35,383 bases of DNA from contig UQZS01000016.1 of assembly GCA_900545625.1 (NCBI GenBank), positions 1 through 35,383 of the forward strand. Reading direction: 5' to 3'. Each line of letters begins with the position of its first letter. The stretch's first letter is position 1. The translations under genes and the position numbers were made by a program. The DNA is from an uncultured Oscillospiraceae bacterium. GTDB taxonomy: Bacteria > Bacillota > Clostridia > Oscillospirales > Acutalibacteraceae. Under the pieces are notes generated by a model that ran no database searches, was not told the origin of the DNA, and saw nothing but the letters and a program-made list of their open reading frames with translations. Below are positions 34,121 through 35,383 of this stretch, piece after piece.

Positions 34121-34190
34121 TCAGAGGTTAGAAATTAGATGTTAGACGTGGGGAGGGGAGGCTTGTACAAAACCGAAAGCCTACACAAAC
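34121..34190. repeat. TTAGATGT-type repeat block, copy 2
   Basis: GAGGTTAGAAATTAGATGTTAGACGTGG, a G-rich run, then ACAAAACCGAAAGCCTACACAAACC. It has the same layout as copy 1 and leads directly into palindromic element copy 2. Confidence 0.55.
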
Positions 34191-34194
34191 CCTT

Positions 34195-34314
34195 TCCTCC
34201 CTCTGATGAGGGAGGTGTCAAGCGGCGCATTCGCCGTTTGACGGAGGGAGAGAAAATGCAAACGGGGAGTTGCCCCCCCTGCCGCCGTCCGGCGGCATCC
34301 TCATCAGAGAGAAC
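34195..34314. repeat. Palindromic intergenic element, copy 2
   Basis: Ends are exact inverted copies: CTCTGATGAGG (34201-34211) and CCTCATCAGAG (34299-34309). Internal hairpins are GTCAAGCGGCG/CGCCGTTTGAC and GCCGCCG-TC-CGGCGGC. GACGGAGGGAGAGAAAATG is shared with copy 1, while the hairpin sequences differ but keep pairing. Confidence 0.8.
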
Positions 34315-34651
34315 CACACCCGCACGAGTATATGTAGATTTATGAATAACGCAAACCGCCGACTACGAGAAATTACTGACTTTTCCGCTGAGCAAACCAG
34401 TTTTTTTGTCATATTTTGATTTTCATGCGACTACCGAATAGAAGCGCGCGTATTCTGCAAACAAGTGTGTAGGCAAAGCAAACGCAAAAGGCGCAAATTT
34501 TACCTGCGCTTTGCCCGAGGCACGGTGTATCGGCCCTTTTGCAAAAAAATTTATTTTTGGATAGCGCATCTTTTTGATCGAAGTACGCACAACTTTGGCG
34601 CATATACCCAAATCACGGCGCAAAAAAGAGAAATAGAAAGAAATATTTTTG

Positions 34652-34680
34652 TTGACAAAATCACAGGAAACGAGTATAGT
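34652..34680 (+). promoter_or_regulatory. Promoter of the cohesin-like protein gene
   Basis: TTGACA (34652-34657), 17 bp, TATAGT (34675-34680). It gives a short leader of about 27 bases containing AGGAGG. Confidence 0.85.
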
Positions 34681-34713
34681 TTTACACGGATGTGAAAGTT
34701 AGGAGGACAGAGC

Positions 34714-35383
34714 ATGACGAAAGCCCAAAAAGCGCTTTGCTTGGCTTTGACGGTTGCTATGGTCATCGGCGTGTTTGCCTTTTCCGCCTTGGCGGCGGAT
34801 CAAACGGCCGGGTTCACCGTTTCGGCTTCGGAAACGCAGATAGAAGTCGGCGACACGATCACGGTCACCGTTGCGGTCACGACGGATTATTATGCCGCGG
34901 CGACCGGCGTGCCGATCTACTATGATGCGGAAGTTTTTGACTATGTGGCGGGCTCGCTGCAAGCTGTCGAGGTCTTCGGCACCGGCGGCGCGACCTCTGT
35001 GATCGACAACGCGGCAGAACCGGCAGGACTTTTGAATGTGGTCATTGTACCGCTTGACTCATACGGCGCCGTGTCGCGCCATCTGTCCGGAACGCTTTTG
35101 ACCTTTCAGCTGACTGCGAAGGCCGAAGGGACTTCCGAGATCGGGTTGCGTGCGGAGGATCAAAAAACGGAAAGCCACATCGGCGGACTGCTGTATTGCG
35201 GTTCGTATGCATCCGAAGATGTCACCTCGGCGGTCACCGCTACCGGGCAGACATTTATCCTGAACAACACGACGGTTACGGTCGGGACGGCCGCCGAACC
35301 TGAGCTTGCTGTAATTGAAGGCACGACAGGCGTGATTGACACCGAGAACAAATATGTATACGGTGTCACGGCTGGTGATGCAG
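34714..35383 (+). CDS. Secreted cohesin-like surface protein, 5' part
   Basis: At least 223 codons, open to the window end. AGGAGG lies 7 bases before the ATG at 34714. A signal peptide (MTKAQKALCLALTVAMVIGV...FSALA, cleavage before ADQ) is followed by a beta-rich domain starting GFTVSASETQIEVGDTITVTV and running to about residue 190. This is the cohesin-like pattern with VPIYYDAEVFDYVAGS. Next comes ELAVIEGTTGVIDTENKYVYGV, a linker seen before dockerin-type C-termini in Clostridia proteins. It is probably cell-surface or scaffold-related; the C-terminus is outside the window. Confidence 0.8.
   Translation, partial: MTKAQKALCLALTVAMVIGVFAFSALAADQTAGFTVSASETQIEVGDTITVTVAVTTDYYAAATGVPIYYDAEVFDYVAGSLQAVEVFGTGGATSVIDNAAEPAGLLNVVIVPLDSYGAVSRHLSGTLLTFQLTAKAEGTSEIGLRAEDQKTESHIGGLLYCGSYASEDVTSAVTATGQTFILNNTTVTVGTAAEPELAVIEGTTGVIDTENKYVYGVTAGDA

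Larger units (their letters stand above)
33571..34713. other. 1.1-kb intergenic region of repeats, no gene found
   Basis: Open frames here are repeat or shadow frames without ribosome sites. It holds two palindromic elements (33737-33870 and 34195-34314), further hairpins (33920-33936, 33939-33953, 34089-34111), two TTAGATGT-rich stretches, a minus-strand terminator (33685-33711) and the promoter of the last gene. The A/T-rich part at 34320-34640 shows nothing I can name apart from an inverted GGCAAAG/CTTTGCC around a 30-base loop near 34470-34515. Confidence 0.7.

Noticed and set aside
34008..34190. TTAGATGT repeats as a CRISPR array
   Set aside because: Units are about 8 bases and degenerate, with no regular spacers and no cas genes nearby.

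Overview
The window (about 57% G+C by eye) looks like a contig from an uncultured gut Clostridia member, probably Oscillospirales-like. Supporting signs are AGGAGG-type ribosome binding sites, TTGnnn-17-TACAAT promoters, a MurL/MurD pair, a YerB-like (DUF3048) lipoprotein, an EFR1 ferredoxin, a cohesin-like surface protein and clustered glycoside hydrolases. The genus cannot be read from the sequence. The first 52 bases are not genomic. They are an Illumina Nextera i7 adapter (index TGCCTCTT) joined to the insert, so the left edge is a library or assembly end. No rRNA, tRNA, CRISPR array, insertion sequence or prophage was seen.

Left part (53-9,900), core functions: the 3' end of an M14 zinc carboxypeptidase; an apparent operon on the minus strand, murL > murD(2) > a secreted ubiquitin-domain protein; then an EF-G paralogue, a DUF3048 lipoprotein, NADP-type glutamate dehydrogenase with a structured upstream transcript, and lexA with two SOS boxes. 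The ubiquitin-domain protein is the most striking object. A bacterial signal peptide is followed directly by a ubiquitin fold that matches human ubiquitin at 50 of 70 positions. The Leu8/Ile44/His68/Val70 surface and Lys48/Lys63 are kept, but the conjugating LRLRGG tail is replaced by a beta-rich secreted domain.

Middle part (9,950-31,925), a carbohydrate-use island. On the minus strand lie an alkaline-phosphatase-superfamily phosphodiesterase, a membrane-anchored metallophosphoesterase and a GH35 beta-galactosidase. On the plus strand are a truncated GH2 gene and, divergent from an AraC regulator, a long operon: DUF5107/TPR protein, sugar 1-dehydrogenase, L-galactonate-5-dehydrogenase-like enzyme, UxaB, UxaA, a COG3618 lactonase, GH110, a shortened DUF5107/TPR gene, GH95 and a second metallophosphoesterase. 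Together the enzymes spell out release of L-galactose (GH95 with Thr at the specificity position) and its oxidation through L-galactonolactone, L-galactonate, D-tagaturonate and D-altronate to 2-keto-3-deoxy-D-gluconate. No transporter, uxaC, KDG kinase or KDPG aldolase is present here. Three genes in this island are truncated, fused or internally deleted (near 15.35, 19.92 and 27.95 kb).

Right part (31,926-35,383): a small HMA metal-binding protein with a palindromic operator over its start site, an EFR1 flavodoxin/ferredoxin protein, a three-helix membrane protein, about 1.1 kb of palindromic and TTAGATGT-type repeats without genes, and the 5' end of a secreted cohesin-like protein that runs off the window.
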